DNA of 64,000 bases from Curtobacterium sp. A7_M15 (GTDB lineage: Bacteria; Actinomycetota; Actinomycetes; Actinomycetales; Microbacteriaceae): positions 36,363 through 100,362 of the forward strand of contig NZ_JAUZED010000002.1 of assembly GCF_030705415.1 (NCBI RefSeq). Direction: 5' to 3'. Below, one piece after another: positions 49,345 through 59,467 of the stretch. The position numbers and the translations under genes are program-made. Under the pieces are notes generated by a model that searched no databases, was not told the DNA's origin, and saw only the letters and a list, made by a program, of their open reading frames with translations. Every line of letters starts with the position of its first letter. The first letter of the stretch is position 1.

Positions 49345-49938
49345 GTGCTGATGCGTACCGTGACCAGAACAGGCGGGATCCTGTTCGCCGCCGTCCTCGC
49401 CGTCGTCCTGACCGGCTGCAGCGGTGGGACGAGCGCCGTCCCCACCGCCACCGCGACCCGCACGGTGACCGCGACGCCCACCGCCGTGGCCGAGAGCCCG
49501 TCGCCGTCGTCGACCCCGACCCCGACGTGCGGCCCGTCGAGCGGTGCCGAGGCGGCCGCTCAGCCGATCGCCGACCTCCCGCTGCCGGCCGGGCTCGAGG
49601 ACGCGAAGTGGGACGCCGCGAACGCCGACACCTCCGGGTACGAGGCGTGCGCCCCGTTGTCGTGGGTCACGGTCAGCGTCGAACTCGCGACCGGGAGCTC
49701 GCCCGTGGCGATCCTGCTCTTCCACGACGGCCGGTACCTCGGCACCGCCACCAAGGAGCAGTACGGCTTCGTCCCGGACATCAGCCGGACCGACCCGTCG
49801 ACGATCGCCGTCACCTATCACTACGCGAAGCCGGACGAGACCACGGCGGACGCGAGCGGGCGGACGAACGCGACCTTCCGGTGGGACGACGCAGCGGGGC
49901 GCGTGGTCATGACGGGGCAGACACCGCCGGAGGGATGA
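49345..49938 (+). CDS. Lipoprotein with Thr/Pro-rich linker
   Basis: The 197-residue protein has a lipoprotein signal ending in LTGCSGG, a linker of Thr, Ala and Pro repeats (SPSPSSTPTPTCGPSSG), and a C-terminal ~115-residue domain with a single further cysteine (GYEACAPLSWVTVSVELATG). GTG 49345 lies five bases after AGGAGG; ATG 49351 is the alternative. Its role is unknown. The domain is like other small actinobacterial LppA-type lipoproteins that are anchored outside the membrane. Confidence 0.7.
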   Translation: MLMRTVTRTGGILFAAVLAVVLTGCSGGTSAVPTATATRTVTATPTAVAESPSPSSTPTPTCGPSSGAEAAAQPIADLPLPAGLEDAKWDAANADTSGYEACAPLSWVTVSVELATGSSPVAILLFHDGRYLGTATKEQYGFVPDISRTDPSTIAVTYHYAKPDETTADASGRTNATFRWDDAAGRVVMTGQTPPEG

Positions 49939-49958
49939 GACGGACCCCAGGGCCTGCC

Positions 49959-51035
49959 ATGCTGGACGTCGTGCCGTTCCTCCGCTCCGCCTGGCCCGGT
50001 GTCGCGATCGCCCTCGTGATCGGGCTCGCCGCCACCGCCGTCGGCCACGCGGTCCCGGTCGTCGGCGGCCCCGTCCCCGCGGTCGTGCTCGGTGCCCTGG
50101 TCGGATGGCTCGTCCGGCGACGACGGCACGACGGCCGAGTCGGCACTGGCACCGGCGGCGATCTCGGCGCCCTCCAGCCCGGCGTGAAGTTCGCCTCGAG
50201 CCGCGTCCTGCAGTTCGCCGTCGTCCTGCTCGGTGCCCAGCTCTCGATCGGGTCCGTCCTCCGGATCGGTGCGGAGACCCTGCCCGTGATGCTGACGACC
50301 CTCGTCGTGTGCCTCGCCGCCGCGTGGGGGATCGGGCGGCTCCTGCGCGTCTCGAGCGCACTGCGCACGCTCATCGGAGTCGGCACCGGCATCTGCGGCG
50401 CCTCGGCCATCGCGGCAGTCACCCCCGTGATCGGTGCGGTGAGCGCCGACGTCGCGTACGCGATGTCGACGATCTTCCTGTGCAACATCGCCGCCGTCTT
50501 CGTCTTCCCCCTGGTCGGCCACGCGCTCGGACTCTCGCAGCACGCGTTCGGCGTCTTCGCGGGGACCGCGGTGAACGACACGTCATCGGTCGTGGCCACC
50601 GCGACGGTGTACGGGCGTCAGGCGACCGACACGGCGGTGGTCGTGAAGCTGGTCCGGACGCTCATGATCATCCCGATCGTCGTGGGGCTGGCCGGACTGG
50701 AGGCACGGCGCACCTCCCGCGAGCAGCCCACCCCCGACGAGCGGTCCGGTCGCGCCGGGGGCGTGGGCGTGTTCCGGTTGGTCCCGTGGTTCCTGATCGG
50801 GTTCCTCGTGGTCGTGCTGCTCCGCACCGTGGGTGTGCTGCCGGCCGCAGCCGCCCCGGGGTTCTCCACCGCGGCGACGTTCCTCATCACGGTGGCGCTC
50901 GCCGCGATCGGCGTCTCGACTGACTTCGGCGCGCTCCGGCGTGCGGGGTTCCGGCCGATGCTGCTCGGGATCGCACTGTGGGTGCTCGTCGCGGGGACGA
51001 GCCTCGGCGCGCAGGCGGTGTTCGGACTCCTCTGA
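49959..51035 (+). CDS. YeiH-family putative sulfate exporter
   Basis: The 358-residue transporter has about ten hydrophobic helices and YeiH/UPF0324-type motifs: VLLGAQLSIGSVLRIG, GTGICGASAIAAVTPVIGA, GTAVNDTSSVVATA, and a C-terminal AIGVSTDFGALRRAGFRP. Members are annotated as sulfate or tetracationic exporters without strong proof. ATG 49959 is preferred; ATG 49935, overlapping the upstream lipoprotein stop, is the alternative, so the two genes may be coupled. Confidence 0.82.
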   Translation: MLDVVPFLRSAWPGVAIALVIGLAATAVGHAVPVVGGPVPAVVLGALVGWLVRRRRHDGRVGTGTGGDLGALQPGVKFASSRVLQFAVVLLGAQLSIGSVLRIGAETLPVMLTTLVVCLAAAWGIGRLLRVSSALRTLIGVGTGICGASAIAAVTPVIGAVSADVAYAMSTIFLCNIAAVFVFPLVGHALGLSQHAFGVFAGTAVNDTSSVVATATVYGRQATDTAVVVKLVRTLMIIPIVVGLAGLEARRTSREQPTPDERSGRAGGVGVFRLVPWFLIGFLVVVLLRTVGVLPAAAAPGFSTAATFLITVALAAIGVSTDFGALRRAGFRPMLLGIALWVLVAGTSLGAQAVFGLL

Positions 51036-51067
51036 ACGAGGCCAATCCACCGACTGCGCCGCCGGAC

Positions 51068-51901
51068 TCACACGATGCGGGAGTCGATCACCGCCCGGTC
51101 GCCCCGGTACCGCGAGAACCCGTACTCGACCGGGGTCCCGTCGGCCAGGCACATCAGTCGCTCGATGTGGAAGATCGCCTGCCCCGGATCGATGTCGAGC
51201 AGGTCGGCGCTCCACTGGTCGGCGTTCACGGTGCTGAGCAGCAACCGACGTGCGACCGGGCGCTGTCCCACCCGCCGGACGAGCACGTCCGGCACGTACT
51301 CGGTGAGCGGCTCCGACACGAGGTCCGGGAACCGCTCCTGCGGCACCCAGCTCGTCCGTACCCGGCTCGGCTCACCGTCGAACGAGATGAGGCTCTCCAC
51401 GAAGTAGGCGTGGCTGCCGTTCATCTCGAGGTTCCGCCGGACGGTCTCGGGCGCCGGCACGAGCTGGACACACAGGTGCACGATGCTCAGCCGCGGGGAG
51501 TCGAACACACTGCCGCCGGTGTTCTCGCCGTAGATCGTCACCTCCTCGGTGGTCCGCGCGAGGCTGACCGAGGCGACCGGGCGCACGCCGAACGTGCCCG
51601 ACCGCGGGGCACGGGTGAGCAGACGCTGTTCCTTGAGGAGCGTCAGTGCCGCGCGCAGCACGTTCCGCGTCGTGCCGTACAGGTCGAGGAGTTCCCACTC
51701 GTAGGGCAGCGGCCCGGTGAACCGTCCTGCGACGATGTCCGCGCGGATGAGGTCGGAGACCTGGCGGGCGGCGTCCGAGCGGCGGTTGAAGCCGATCCAG
51801 TGTCCGGGCGCGACGTCACCGACGGTCATGTCGGTCCAGGGCGGGACCGGACGACGTCCCACGCTCTCGTCGCCCAGGTCGTGTGGTGCGACGTCGGTCA
51901 C
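51068..51901 (-). CDS. GntR-family regulator (HutC/UTRA type)
   Basis: The 277-residue protein has a winged helix (AARQVSDLIRADIVAGRFTGPLPYEWELLDLYGTTRNVLRAALTLL) and a UTRA effector domain (ARTTEEVTIYGENTGG, RRLLLSTVNADQWSADLLDIDPGQAIFHIERL). HutC-type members usually respond to a small-molecule intermediate of the pathway they control. GTG 51901 overlaps the TetR gene stop (GTGA), so it is co-translated as the last gene of the RutA-like operon. It probably senses the substrate or an intermediate. Confidence 0.83.
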   Translation of the reverse strand: MTDVAPHDLGDESVGRRPVPPWTDMTVGDVAPGHWIGFNRRSDAARQVSDLIRADIVAGRFTGPLPYEWELLDLYGTTRNVLRAALTLLKEQRLLTRAPRSGTFGVRPVASVSLARTTEEVTIYGENTGGSVFDSPRLSIVHLCVQLVPAPETVRRNLEMNGSHAYFVESLISFDGEPSRVRTSWVPQERFPDLVSEPLTEYVPDVLVRRVGQRPVARRLLLSTVNADQWSADLLDIDPGQAIFHIERLMCLADGTPVEYGFSRYRGDRAVIDSRIV

Positions 51902-52518
51902 GAGACCACCCCCACGGACGTGGTGTCACCGGTCCACCCGGCCCACCGCAGGAACTCACGGGCGAGGCGCACCGGGTAGTCGGGTGCCTGGATGTCGATG
52001 GACACGAACACCCGGCGGTAGAAGGTCGGGCCGCCGAGCAGGTCGACGGCGATCCCGAGGTCGACGTCGGGACGCAGGTCGCCGGCGTCCATCGCCCGCT
52101 GGAGCATCGCGTTCACCCGGACCCGTCGGTCGAGGTGCCACGCGGCGACGGCTTCGGCGACCCGGGGCTCGTGCGAGGCGAGCTCCACGATGAGCGGCAG
52201 CGCCCGACCGACCGGGGTCGCGACGAGGGCGTGGACCCAGCCGCGGGTGAGCCCGAGGACGCCCTCGTCGATCGGGGCGTCGAGGACCGTCGGGATCGAC
52301 TCCTCCATCAGGCGGATGACGGTCTCGGTGAGGAGCACGTCGCGGCTGGGCCAGCGCCGGTAGATCGTCGCGGCTCCGACTCCGGCGGCGTCGGCGACCG
52401 CCCGGATCGTGAACGCGCGTGGGTCGCCCTCGGCGAGGATCGCGACGCACGCGGTGTACACGGCCTCGTCGACCGCGGCGTTCCGGGGGCGTCCGCGCAC
52501 CGGGGTCTCGGTGCTCAC
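51898..52518 (-). CDS. TetR-family regulator in the RutA-like cluster
   Basis: The 206-residue protein has the TetR helix-turn-helix (FTIRAVADAAGVGAATIYRRWPSRDVLL) and a TetR_C-type ligand domain. GTG 52518 overlaps the stop of the cysteine hydrolase, and its own stop overlaps the GntR start. Two regulators placed at the distal end of a catabolic operon are unusual. They may respond to different intermediates. Confidence 0.83.
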   Translation of the reverse strand: MSTETPVRGRPRNAAVDEAVYTACVAILAEGDPRAFTIRAVADAAGVGAATIYRRWPSRDVLLTETVIRLMEESIPTVLDAPIDEGVLGLTRGWVHALVATPVGRALPLIVELASHEPRVAEAVAAWHLDRRVRVNAMLQRAMDAGDLRPDVDLGIAVDLLGGPTFYRRVFVSIDIQAPDYPVRLAREFLRWAGWTGDTTSVGVVS

Positions 52519-53138
52519 GAGGCGCTCCAGTGCTCGAGGACACGGTCGATGCCCCAGACCTCGCCGATCTTCGCCTGGATGTCGAACAGGTTCGCCTCGT
52601 GCACGCTCGGCAGCCGGTCGCCCACGGCCTCGCGCACGACGATCGGCACGAAACCGTGCTGCATGGCGTCCGTCGCGGTGGCGCGGATGCAGCCGCTCGT
52701 CGAGAGCCCGGCGATGAAGAGCGTGTCCACGCCCCGTGCAACGAGGTCGGCGCCCAGCGAGGTCCCGAAGAACGCGCTCGGGTACTGCTTCGGCACGAGG
52801 GTGTCGCCTTCGACCGGTGCGAGTCCCTCGATGAAGCTCCCCGTGGACGCCCCGGGCAGGTACGCCGCGAGGGCGGGCACCTTCCGGAAGAACACCCCGG
52901 CGTTGGAGCCGTCGGGTGACAGCGCCATGGTCGTGACGGCGACGTGCACCCCGGCCTCCCGGGCCGCGGTCGTGAGCTCGCGCATCCGCTCGACGGGTTC
53001 CTCGACGCCGGCGTACAGCCCGCAGGCCGGGTCGACGTAGGCGTTCACCGGGTCGACGACGACGAGCGCCGCCCGTCGGCCCGGTTCGAGCGCACCGGTG
53101 TACCCGGCCGAGACGTAGTCGTCGTGGTCGTCGGTCAT
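52515..53138 (-). CDS. Isochorismatase-fold cysteine hydrolase
   Basis: The 207-residue enzyme has the catalytic Asp in LVVVDPVNAYVDP, Lys in LVPKQYPSAFFGT and nucleophilic Cys in AGLSTSGCIRATATDAMQHGF. This is the isochorismatase fold used by RutB, N-carbamoylsarcosine amidohydrolase and maleamate amidohydrolase. It most resembles the N-carbamoylsarcosine type. With the RutA-type enzyme it likely hydrolyses the ring-opened carbamoyl or amide product. ATG 53138; the TGA overlaps the TetR start. Confidence 0.82.
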   Translation of the reverse strand: MTDDHDDYVSAGYTGALEPGRRAALVVVDPVNAYVDPACGLYAGVEEPVERMRELTTAAREAGVHVAVTTMALSPDGSNAGVFFRKVPALAAYLPGASTGSFIEGLAPVEGDTLVPKQYPSAFFGTSLGADLVARGVDTLFIAGLSTSGCIRATATDAMQHGFVPIVVREAVGDRLPSVHEANLFDIQAKIGEVWGIDRVLEHWSAS

Positions 53139-53250
53139 GCGGTCCTGCTTCCGTCGTGGGGCTGTTCGGTGGGGGCATGGAGGCGCGGCGCGATCCCGGC
53201 ACGTCGGGCGGCGGTCGGTCCGTGCATGTGGTCGGTCCTCGTCGTGGCGG

Positions 53251-54708
53251 TCATGCGGTCGTCCCCGGCTCGGGCACCGGGCCGGACGTGTCCGGTCGGA
53301 GCGGTGCCTGCCGGTCCGGGGGCCCGAACGGGCCGAACGCGACGATGAGCGCACCGACGACGGCGCAGCCGGCGAACGTGAGCGCGGCCGCGCGCACGCC
53401 GTCGACGAAGGACTGGACGTCGGTCGCCGGCAGGCCGAGCAGACTGCCGTCGTACGCCGCGGCCTGCTGCGCGACGGACAACCCGCTCGTGGCGATCGCC
53501 AGACCGAGCGCGGTCGAGAAGAGGAATCCGGCGTTCTGGAGCGCCGAGCGGATGGCGTTCGCGATGCCGCGGCGGTGCTCCGGGACGCGGGTCATCAGGG
53601 CCGAGGTGCTCGGGGTCATGAACACCCCGGTGCCGACGCCCACCGCACCGAGTCCGACGGCCGTCACGGCGTAGGCGCCGTCGTCGGCGAGCGACCCCGC
53701 GAGGACTGCGGCCCCGACCGCGATGAGCAGCATGCCGATGGTGGACAGCGTGCGGGCGGGTACCCGGCGGGCGAGGACGCCGGCGCTCGCTGCGGCCACG
53801 GTCGTGCCGATCGGGGTGGGGAGCACCCAGAGCGCGGCCTCGACGGCGTCCTTGCCCGAGACGGCCTGGAACGACAGGGACGCCAGCAGGACGAGCGCGT
53901 AGCTGGACAGCGCGCAGAGCCCGGCGGCCGAGAAGAGCGTGATGGTCGCCCGGTCACGGAAGATCGCCGGATCGACGAGCGGGTGTGCGACCCGGCGCTG
54001 GGTCCACACGAACACCGCACCGAGCAGCACGGCGCCGGAGGCCATGGCGACGACCGGGGCGGCGGACCAGCCCGCGGAGCCGCCGACGGACACGGCGCCG
54101 ACCAGCAGCCCGACGGCGGCCACGGACAGCACCGAGCCGGGGACGTCGAGTCGTTCACCGGATCGTGGCCGGGCGGTGCGGGGGATGAGTCGCACGGACC
54201 AGACGAGGCCCGCGAGCGAGATCGGGACCCCGGCGAGGAAGATCCACCGCCAGCCGAACGACTCCGCGACGAGGCCGCCGACGACCGGACCGATGACCTG
54301 TCCGACGGCGGCGACGGTGGCGTTCAGCCCGAGGCCGAGCGACAGGATCGACTCCGGGAACACGTCGGTGAGGAGCGCGGTGGTGTTCGTGACGATGGCG
54401 GCGGCACCGACACCCTGCACGAGTCGGGCGGCGAGCAGGACGGCGGCGTCCGGTGCCGCCCCGCACGCGAGCGAGGCGAGGAGGAAGACGAGGATCCCGG
54501 CGATGTACAGGCGGCGACGGCCGACGAGGTCCGCGATCCGGCCGAAGACGAGGATGAGCGTCGTCGTGGTGAGCATGTAGCTGAGCAGCACCCAGCTGGA
54601 CTGCAGGGCGGAGGCGTCGAGGTCGCGGCTGACGTCGGGGAGCGCGACGAGCAGGGCGCTCGAGGAGATGAAGACGAGGACGACGCTCAGGCTCGACGCG
54701 CAGAGCAC
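53251..54708 (-). CDS. MFS transporter (DHA2-like, 14 helices)
   Basis: The ~485-residue permease has about 14 hydrophobic helices, the motif GRIADLVGRRRLYIAG between helices 2 and 3 and motif C-like GQVIGPVVGGLVAESFGWRWIF, as in drug:H+ antiporters of the DHA2 group. Members export toxic compounds. Here it may remove a pathway product or protect against the substrate. The start is uncertain: no ATG, GTG or TTG occurs in frame between GTG 54708, inside the first helix, and a codon near 54882 that overlaps the amidase. A short hydrophilic N-terminus may be missing. Confidence 0.78.
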   Translation of the reverse strand: MLCASSLSVVLVFISSSALLVALPDVSRDLDASALQSSWVLLSYMLTTTTLILVFGRIADLVGRRRLYIAGILVFLLASLACGAAPDAAVLLAARLVQGVGAAAIVTNTTALLTDVFPESILSLGLGLNATVAAVGQVIGPVVGGLVAESFGWRWIFLAGVPISLAGLVWSVRLIPRTARPRSGERLDVPGSVLSVAAVGLLVGAVSVGGSAGWSAAPVVAMASGAVLLGAVFVWTQRRVAHPLVDPAIFRDRATITLFSAAGLCALSSYALVLLASLSFQAVSGKDAVEAALWVLPTPIGTTVAAASAGVLARRVPARTLSTIGMLLIAVGAAVLAGSLADDGAYAVTAVGLGAVGVGTGVFMTPSTSALMTRVPEHRRGIANAIRSALQNAGFLFSTALGLAIATSGLSVAQQAAAYDGSLLGLPATDVQSFVDGVRAAALTFAGCAVVGALIVAFGPFGPPDRQAPLRPDTSGPVPEPGTTA

Positions 54709-54751
54709 CTGCCACGCGCGTCGGCGGGCGCCGCCCTCGTCCGTGGTGCGG

Positions 54752-56395
54752 TCAGTGATCGGTCGACCCTCTCGTGACGGATGCCGGCGGCACCCGGTGG
54801 TGGTGGTCGGTGACCGTTTGGAACGCGGCGGCCGCGGACAGGACGAGTCGGTCGTCCCACGGTCGCGCGACGAGCTGCACACCGATCGGCAGCCCGTCCG
54901 GCGCGGTCCCGGCGGGCATCATGAGCGCCGGGAACCCCACGTAGTCGAAGACCCGGGTGTTCCGGGGGACCACGTCGTGCAGGTTGTACGGCACACCGTC
55001 GACCGTCATGGTGAGGTCGTCGAGGCGGGGCGCCGTGGCACCGATCCCCGGCGTGAGCACGACGTCGACCTCGGCCTCGTCCATGCGCGCCACCATCGCG
55101 GCCTGCACGAGCGGACGACGTCGGAGGGACCGGAGGTAGTCCGCGGCCGTCGGCGTGAACGCAACGTCGAACCGCGCGCGGGTACCGGCGTCGAACAGGT
55201 CGGCGGTGGCCGCGTTGGCCTCCTGGTTGGCCGCGAGCTCACCGTAGAAGACGGTCCAGCACTCGGCGTCGATCGCCTCGAGGTCGTCGAACTCGACCGG
55301 CACGATCTCCGCACCGAGCGCCGCGAACCGCTCGACCGCGGCCGCGTGCGCGTCGAGCACCGCGCGGTCCACCCGCTCGGTGAACCAGACCCGGGGCACG
55401 CCGATGCGCAGGCCCGCGATCCGTGCCGGCGCCGCCTCGACGAGCGGGACCGCCGTGTGCGTCGTGGGGTCCTGCCCGTCGCCACCGGCGATCAGGGCGA
55501 GCACGAGCGCGAGGTCCTCGGCCGTGCGGGCCATGGGGCCGACGTGGTCGAGCGTCCAGGACAGGCTCGCGACGCCGGTGCGCGGGACGAGGCCGTACGT
55601 CGGCTTGATGCCGGTCGTCCCGCAGAGCGCCGAGGGCACCCGGATCGACCCGCCGGTGTCCGTCCCGAGCGCGAGCGGGACGATGCGTGCGGCGAGCGCA
55701 GAGCCGGAGCCGGTCGACGACCCGCCGGTCCACCGCTCTGCGTCCCACGGGTTCCGGACGGCACCGTACCGGGCGTTGTGCGGGCCGCCGCAGGCGAACT
55801 CGGTCGTCGCCGCCATGAACACCGGGATCGCCCCGGCGGCACGGAGTCGCGCGACCACGGTGGCGTCGGCGGGGGCCACGCGGTCGCCGGTCTGCAGCGA
55901 GCCGCTCGTGACGACGGTCCCGGCGACGTCGATGATGTCCTTCACCGCGAACGGCACGCCCTCGAGCGGACGAGCCTCGCCAGCCGCCCAGCGCCGGGTC
56001 GACTCGGCGGCTGCCTGCTCGGCACCGTCGACGAGGCGGAGGACCGCGTCGGACCACACGTCGTCCGTCGACCAGGACGGGGCGAGGGCTGCGACGACCG
56101 CGGTGGGCGTGGTGGTGCCGTCGCGGTAGGCAGCGAGCAACTCGGTCACGCTCGCACCGGCGGGGTCGGACGCGGTGGACGCCGTGGACGCCCGACCGGA
56201 AGCGACCGGTGCCGTCGGTGTCGGCGCCGCATCGATCGCCGTCGCGAGGAGCCGGGTGAACAGCGCCTGGCTGTGCCCGGGCTCGGCCGCGAGCGACGAC
56301 GGCGCCGCCGGGAGCGGGTTCGCGCGGCTGTCGTGCAGCGCCTGCTCCAGCTGGGGCGCGATCGTCCCGCGCACGACGGCGAACACGTCCGTCAC
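54752..56395 (-). CDS. Amidase-signature family enzyme
   Basis: The 547-residue enzyme has the Ser-cisSer-Lys triad: Lys in PFAVKDIIDVAGT (near 148), Ser-rich TGGSSTGSGSALAA (near 222) and GTDTGGSIRVPSALCG (near 243). A ~90-residue N-terminal extension, rich in Ala and Thr, precedes the fold, as in some allophanate hydrolase and AtzF-like proteins, though I do not see their C-terminal domain. It should cleave an amide or ureide produced by the upstream ring-opening step. GTG 56395 overlaps the nitrilase stop. Confidence 0.82.
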   Translation of the reverse strand: MTDVFAVVRGTIAPQLEQALHDSRANPLPAAPSSLAAEPGHSQALFTRLLATAIDAAPTPTAPVASGRASTASTASDPAGASVTELLAAYRDGTTTPTAVVAALAPSWSTDDVWSDAVLRLVDGAEQAAAESTRRWAAGEARPLEGVPFAVKDIIDVAGTVVTSGSLQTGDRVAPADATVVARLRAAGAIPVFMAATTEFACGGPHNARYGAVRNPWDAERWTGGSSTGSGSALAARIVPLALGTDTGGSIRVPSALCGTTGIKPTYGLVPRTGVASLSWTLDHVGPMARTAEDLALVLALIAGGDGQDPTTHTAVPLVEAAPARIAGLRIGVPRVWFTERVDRAVLDAHAAAVERFAALGAEIVPVEFDDLEAIDAECWTVFYGELAANQEANAATADLFDAGTRARFDVAFTPTAADYLRSLRRRPLVQAAMVARMDEAEVDVVLTPGIGATAPRLDDLTMTVDGVPYNLHDVVPRNTRVFDYVGFPALMMPAGTAPDGLPIGVQLVARPWDDRLVLSAAAAFQTVTDHHHRVPPASVTRGSTDH

Positions 56396-57300
56396 GCCGG
56401 CACCGCCGCGGCGTGGGCGTCCGCGAGGTAGCGGAACACCCCTGCCTGTCGGTCCCGTCCGAGCGGGAAGTCCTCGCGTGCCGCGGCCACCTCGGCGACG
56501 TCGAGGGTCGCACGGATGACCGGGCCGGCCTCGTGCGCCGGGGCGGAGACCACGAGGTCGCCGCGGGGCGACACGATCGACGAGCGACCGAAGTAGCTCA
56601 CGGTCTTGCCGTCCACGGTCTCCTCGCCCCCGCGGTTCGGGGCGACGACCCAGGTCTGCGTCTCGAGCGCACGCACCTGCAGCTCCTGCGTGAAGAGGGT
56701 CTCGCGGAACCCCATCGACGAGACGAGCACGAGCATCACCTCGGCGCCGGCCGCCCGTGATGCGAGCCAGTACTCGGGGAAGCTCCGGTCGTAGCAGATG
56801 AGCATGCCGAACCGGGTGCCGAGGGCGTCGAACACGACCGGCCCCGACCCCGGCGCGAAGTAGTGCTTCTCGTCGACGTCGGAGATGTCGTTCGTCGGGA
56901 TCGACGTCTTCCGGTACGCCGGCACGCGGTCGCCGTGCACGTCGGTGCCGTGGATGAGGGTGCCGTCGGCGTCGATCAGGACGGCGCTGTTGTACTGGGC
57001 GTCGCCCGCGTCCTCGTAGAGGCCGAAGACGACCGCGGTCCCGAAGCGCCGCGCGGCCTCGGCGAACCGGGCGGTCGCGGGTCCGGGCACGGACTGCGCC
57101 CAGGCCTTGCGGCTGTCGTTGCGGACGCCGCAGAAGTACGGCGTCGTGGTGAGCTCGGGGAAGACCACGAGGTCGGCGCCCTCGGCGGCCTGCTCGAACA
57201 GCGCGATGAGACCGTCGAGCGCGGCATCGCCGTTGGCTGGGATCTGTCCGGCCTGGACGACGGCGACCTCGAGGACCGGGCGCTCCGTCGCGGCCGTCAC
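56392..57300 (-). CDS. Nitrilase-superfamily amidohydrolase
   Basis: The 302-residue enzyme has the Glu-Lys-Cys triad: [10 protein letters not shown] (Glu near 48), [11 protein letters not shown] (Lys near 128) and [13 protein letters not shown] (Cys near 166). The sequence fits carbon-nitrogen hydrolases that remove carbamoyl groups, such as N-carbamoylputrescine amidohydrolase or beta-ureidopropionase. Beta-ureidopropionase is the enzyme expected after uracil-type ring opening. GTG 57300 overlaps the RutA-type stop (GTGA), so these two are translated together. Confidence 0.84.
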   Translation of the reverse strand: MTAATERPVLEVAVVQAGQIPANGDAALDGLIALFEQAAEGADLVVFPELTTTPYFCGVRNDSRKAWAQSVPGPATARFAEAARRFGTAVVFGLYEDAGDAQYNSAVLIDADGTLIHGTDVHGDRVPAYRKTSIPTNDISDVDEKHYFAPGSGPVVFDALGTRFGMLICYDRSFPEYWLASRAAGAEVMLVLVSSMGFRETLFTQELQVRALETQTWVVAPNRGGEETVDGKTVSYFGRSSIVSPRGDLVVSAPAHEAGPVIRATLDVAEVAAAREDFPLGRDRQAGVFRYLADAHAAAVPA

Positions 57301-58397
57301 GCCGTCACCGCGCTCGGGGCGACGGACTGGACGCCCTCGCGGGTGCGCATGAGCGGCTGGATGCGGGTGCCGAAGTCGTCCATGCCCTGCAGGAAGTCGT
57401 CGAACACGAGCATGATGCCCTTGGTGCCCGCGACGTCGGCGGCCTCGTCGAGCATCGCGGCGACGTGCTCGTAGGAGCCGACGAGCGTGCCCATGTTCAT
57501 GTTCACGGCACCCTCCGGCAGCGAGATCCGCTTCGCGGTGTTGCCGTCCTCGCCGTTCGCGTCGGTGAGCGCCTGCCCGGTCATCCAGGCGATGGCCTCG
57601 ACGTCCACGCCGTCGCTGTACCGCTGCCACTTCTCCTGCGCGGCCTCGTCGGTCTCGTCGGCGATCACCATGAAGAGCACGTAGGAGCCGACGTCGCGTC
57701 CGGTCTCCTCGCGGGCCTCGAGGAGTGCCTTGTTCTGCTCGGCGTACGCGGTCGGGGTGTTCACACCGACGCCCATCGAGAAGTTGTAGTCGGAGTACCG
57801 GGCGGCGAACGCCATGCCCTGCGAGGACTGCCCGGCCGAGACGATCGGGATGTGCGAGGTCGGCTTCGGCAGCATCCGGCAGTCGTCCATCTGGAAGTAC
57901 TCGCCGTGGAAGTTGCTGACGCCGTCCTCCCACAGCTCCTTCATGACCTGCATGTACTCGGTCTGGTAGGCGTACCGGCGCTTGAAGTGCACCTCGTCGC
58001 CCGGCCAGAGCCCCATCTGGTCGTACTCCGCCTTCTGCCACCCGGCGACGAGGTTCAGCCCGAAACGCCCGTGCGAGATCGAGTCGATCGTCGCGGCCAT
58101 GCGCGCGGCGATCGCCGGCGGGATCGTGAGGACGGCGGTGGTGGCGAACAGTCGGATGCGCTCCGTCCGGGCAGCGAGTCCGGCCATCAGGGTGAAGGAT
58201 TCGAGGTTCTCGTCCCAGAACCCGCTCGGGCCGCCGAACCCGCGCAGCTTGATCATCGACAGGGCGAAGTCGAAGCCGTACGACTCGGCCTTCTGCACGA
58301 TCTCGAGGTTGAGGTCGAACGAGGGCTTGTACTGCGGAGAGGTGGTGGAGATGAGCCAGCCGTTGCTGCCGATCGGGATGAAGACTCCGATGTCCAT
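57297..58397 (-). CDS. rutA: RutA-type flavin-dependent monooxygenase
   Basis: The 366-residue luciferase-like enzyme starts [20 protein letters not shown] and carries [59 protein letters not shown] and [15 protein letters not shown]. These match E. coli RutA closely, from memory. RutA uses FMNH2 and oxygen to open the pyrimidine ring of uracil. The matching flavin reductases are encoded divergently at 62931-63946. Context (ABC importer, two or three amide hydrolases, regulators) supports N-heterocycle ring opening. Whether the substrate is uracil itself is unknown, since RutC, RutD, RutE and RutG are absent. Confidence 0.85.
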   Translation of the reverse strand: MDIGVFIPIGSNGWLISTTSPQYKPSFDLNLEIVQKAESYGFDFALSMIKLRGFGGPSGFWDENLESFTLMAGLAARTERIRLFATTAVLTIPPAIAARMAATIDSISHGRFGLNLVAGWQKAEYDQMGLWPGDEVHFKRRYAYQTEYMQVMKELWEDGVSNFHGEYFQMDDCRMLPKPTSHIPIVSAGQSSQGMAFAARYSDYNFSMGVGVNTPTAYAEQNKALLEAREETGRDVGSYVLFMVIADETDEAAQEKWQRYSDGVDVEAIAWMTGQALTDANGEDGNTAKRISLPEGAVNMNMGTLVGSYEHVAAMLDEAADVAGTKGIMLVFDDFLQGMDDFGTRIQPLMRTREGVQSVAPSAVTA

Positions 58398-58429
58398 GGG
58401 GGACTCGCTTTCTGTGTGTGGTCGATGGG

Positions 58430-59467
58430 TCAGGACTGCTTCGCGGCGGCCTTGGCGGCGCTCGCGACGGAGTGCCGCCGGATCGTCTGGGAGACCGCGA
58501 CGGCGACGATGAGCGCGCCGCCGTAGAACAGCTGCTGGACGAAGTTGTCGGCGCCGAGCATCTGCAGCCCGACGACGCCGGAGAAGAGGAAGTAGACGGC
58601 GATGAAGGTGCCGATGGCGTTGAAGCGCCCGGGGATGATCGCGGTGGCCCCGAGGTAGCAGGCCGCGAACGCGGGGAGCAGGAAGGACTGCCCGCTGGAG
58701 GGATCCGCACCGCCGAGGGTGCCGGCGTAGACCACGCCGGCGACCGCCGCGGTGAGGCCGGCGCCGACGAACGCGCCGACGCGGAGCCGGCGGACGTTGA
58801 GGCCCGAGAGCTCGGCGACGGTCCGCCCGGTGCCGACGAACAGCAGCCGTCGGCCGACCGGCGTCGCGCTCAGGACGACGAGGACGACCACTGTGGCGAT
58901 CAGGCCGTAGACGAAGGCCAGGGGCAGCCCGGCGAGCCCGCGCCACCCGACGGTCGCCTGCACGAGTGCCGGGTCGACGCCGGTCACGGACGAGGACGCG
59001 CTCATCCACTGGATGATCCCGATCATGAACGTCGAGGTGCCGAGCGTCACGATGAACGAGTCGATCCGGAACGCGACCGTGAGCAGGCCGTTGACCAGTC
59101 CGACGACCACCCCGATCGCCACGCCGACCAGGATCGCGGGCAGCAGCGGGACGTCCATCTTCGCGTTGAGGACGGCGATCGTCATGGCGGAGAGCGACAT
59201 CGTCGAGGCGCCGGACAGGTCGAACTCGCCCGCGGTCAGCGGGAACAGGAAGCCCAGCGCCAGGATGAGCAGCACCGACTGGGACCCGAGGATGTTCTGC
59301 AGGTTCCCCAGCGTCGGGTAGGTGTCCGGCAGCGCGATGCTGAACGCGATCACGATGACGAGCCAGGCGCCGAGCAGGGCGTAGCGCTCGGTGTGCCCCC
59401 ACGAGAAGCGCGGGCGGGTGGGGCGGACGATCGAGGTGTCGAGGACGGGTTCGGCGGTGGTGGACAT
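58430..59467 (-). CDS. ABC transporter permease, ribose/autoinducer type
   Basis: The 345-residue permease has about ten hydrophobic helices of the RbsC family, with the conserved loop [24 protein letters not shown] and [24 protein letters not shown], where the RbsC EAA-like loop contacts the ATPase. ATG 59467 overlaps the ATPase stop as TGATG. It forms the channel of an importer of the sugar/nucleoside type, whose substrate here is probably the heterocycle degraded by this cluster. Confidence 0.86.
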   Translation of the reverse strand: MSTTAEPVLDTSIVRPTRPRFSWGHTERYALLGAWLVIVIAFSIALPDTYPTLGNLQNILGSQSVLLILALGFLFPLTAGEFDLSGASTMSLSAMTIAVLNAKMDVPLLPAILVGVAIGVVVGLVNGLLTVAFRIDSFIVTLGTSTFMIGIIQWMSASSSVTGVDPALVQATVGWRGLAGLPLAFVYGLIATVVVLVVLSATPVGRRLLFVGTGRTVAELSGLNVRRLRVGAFVGAGLTAAVAGVVYAGTLGGADPSSGQSFLLPAFAACYLGATAIIPGRFNAIGTFIAVYFLFSGVVGLQMLGADNFVQQLFYGGALIVAVAVSQTIRRHSVASAAKAAAKQS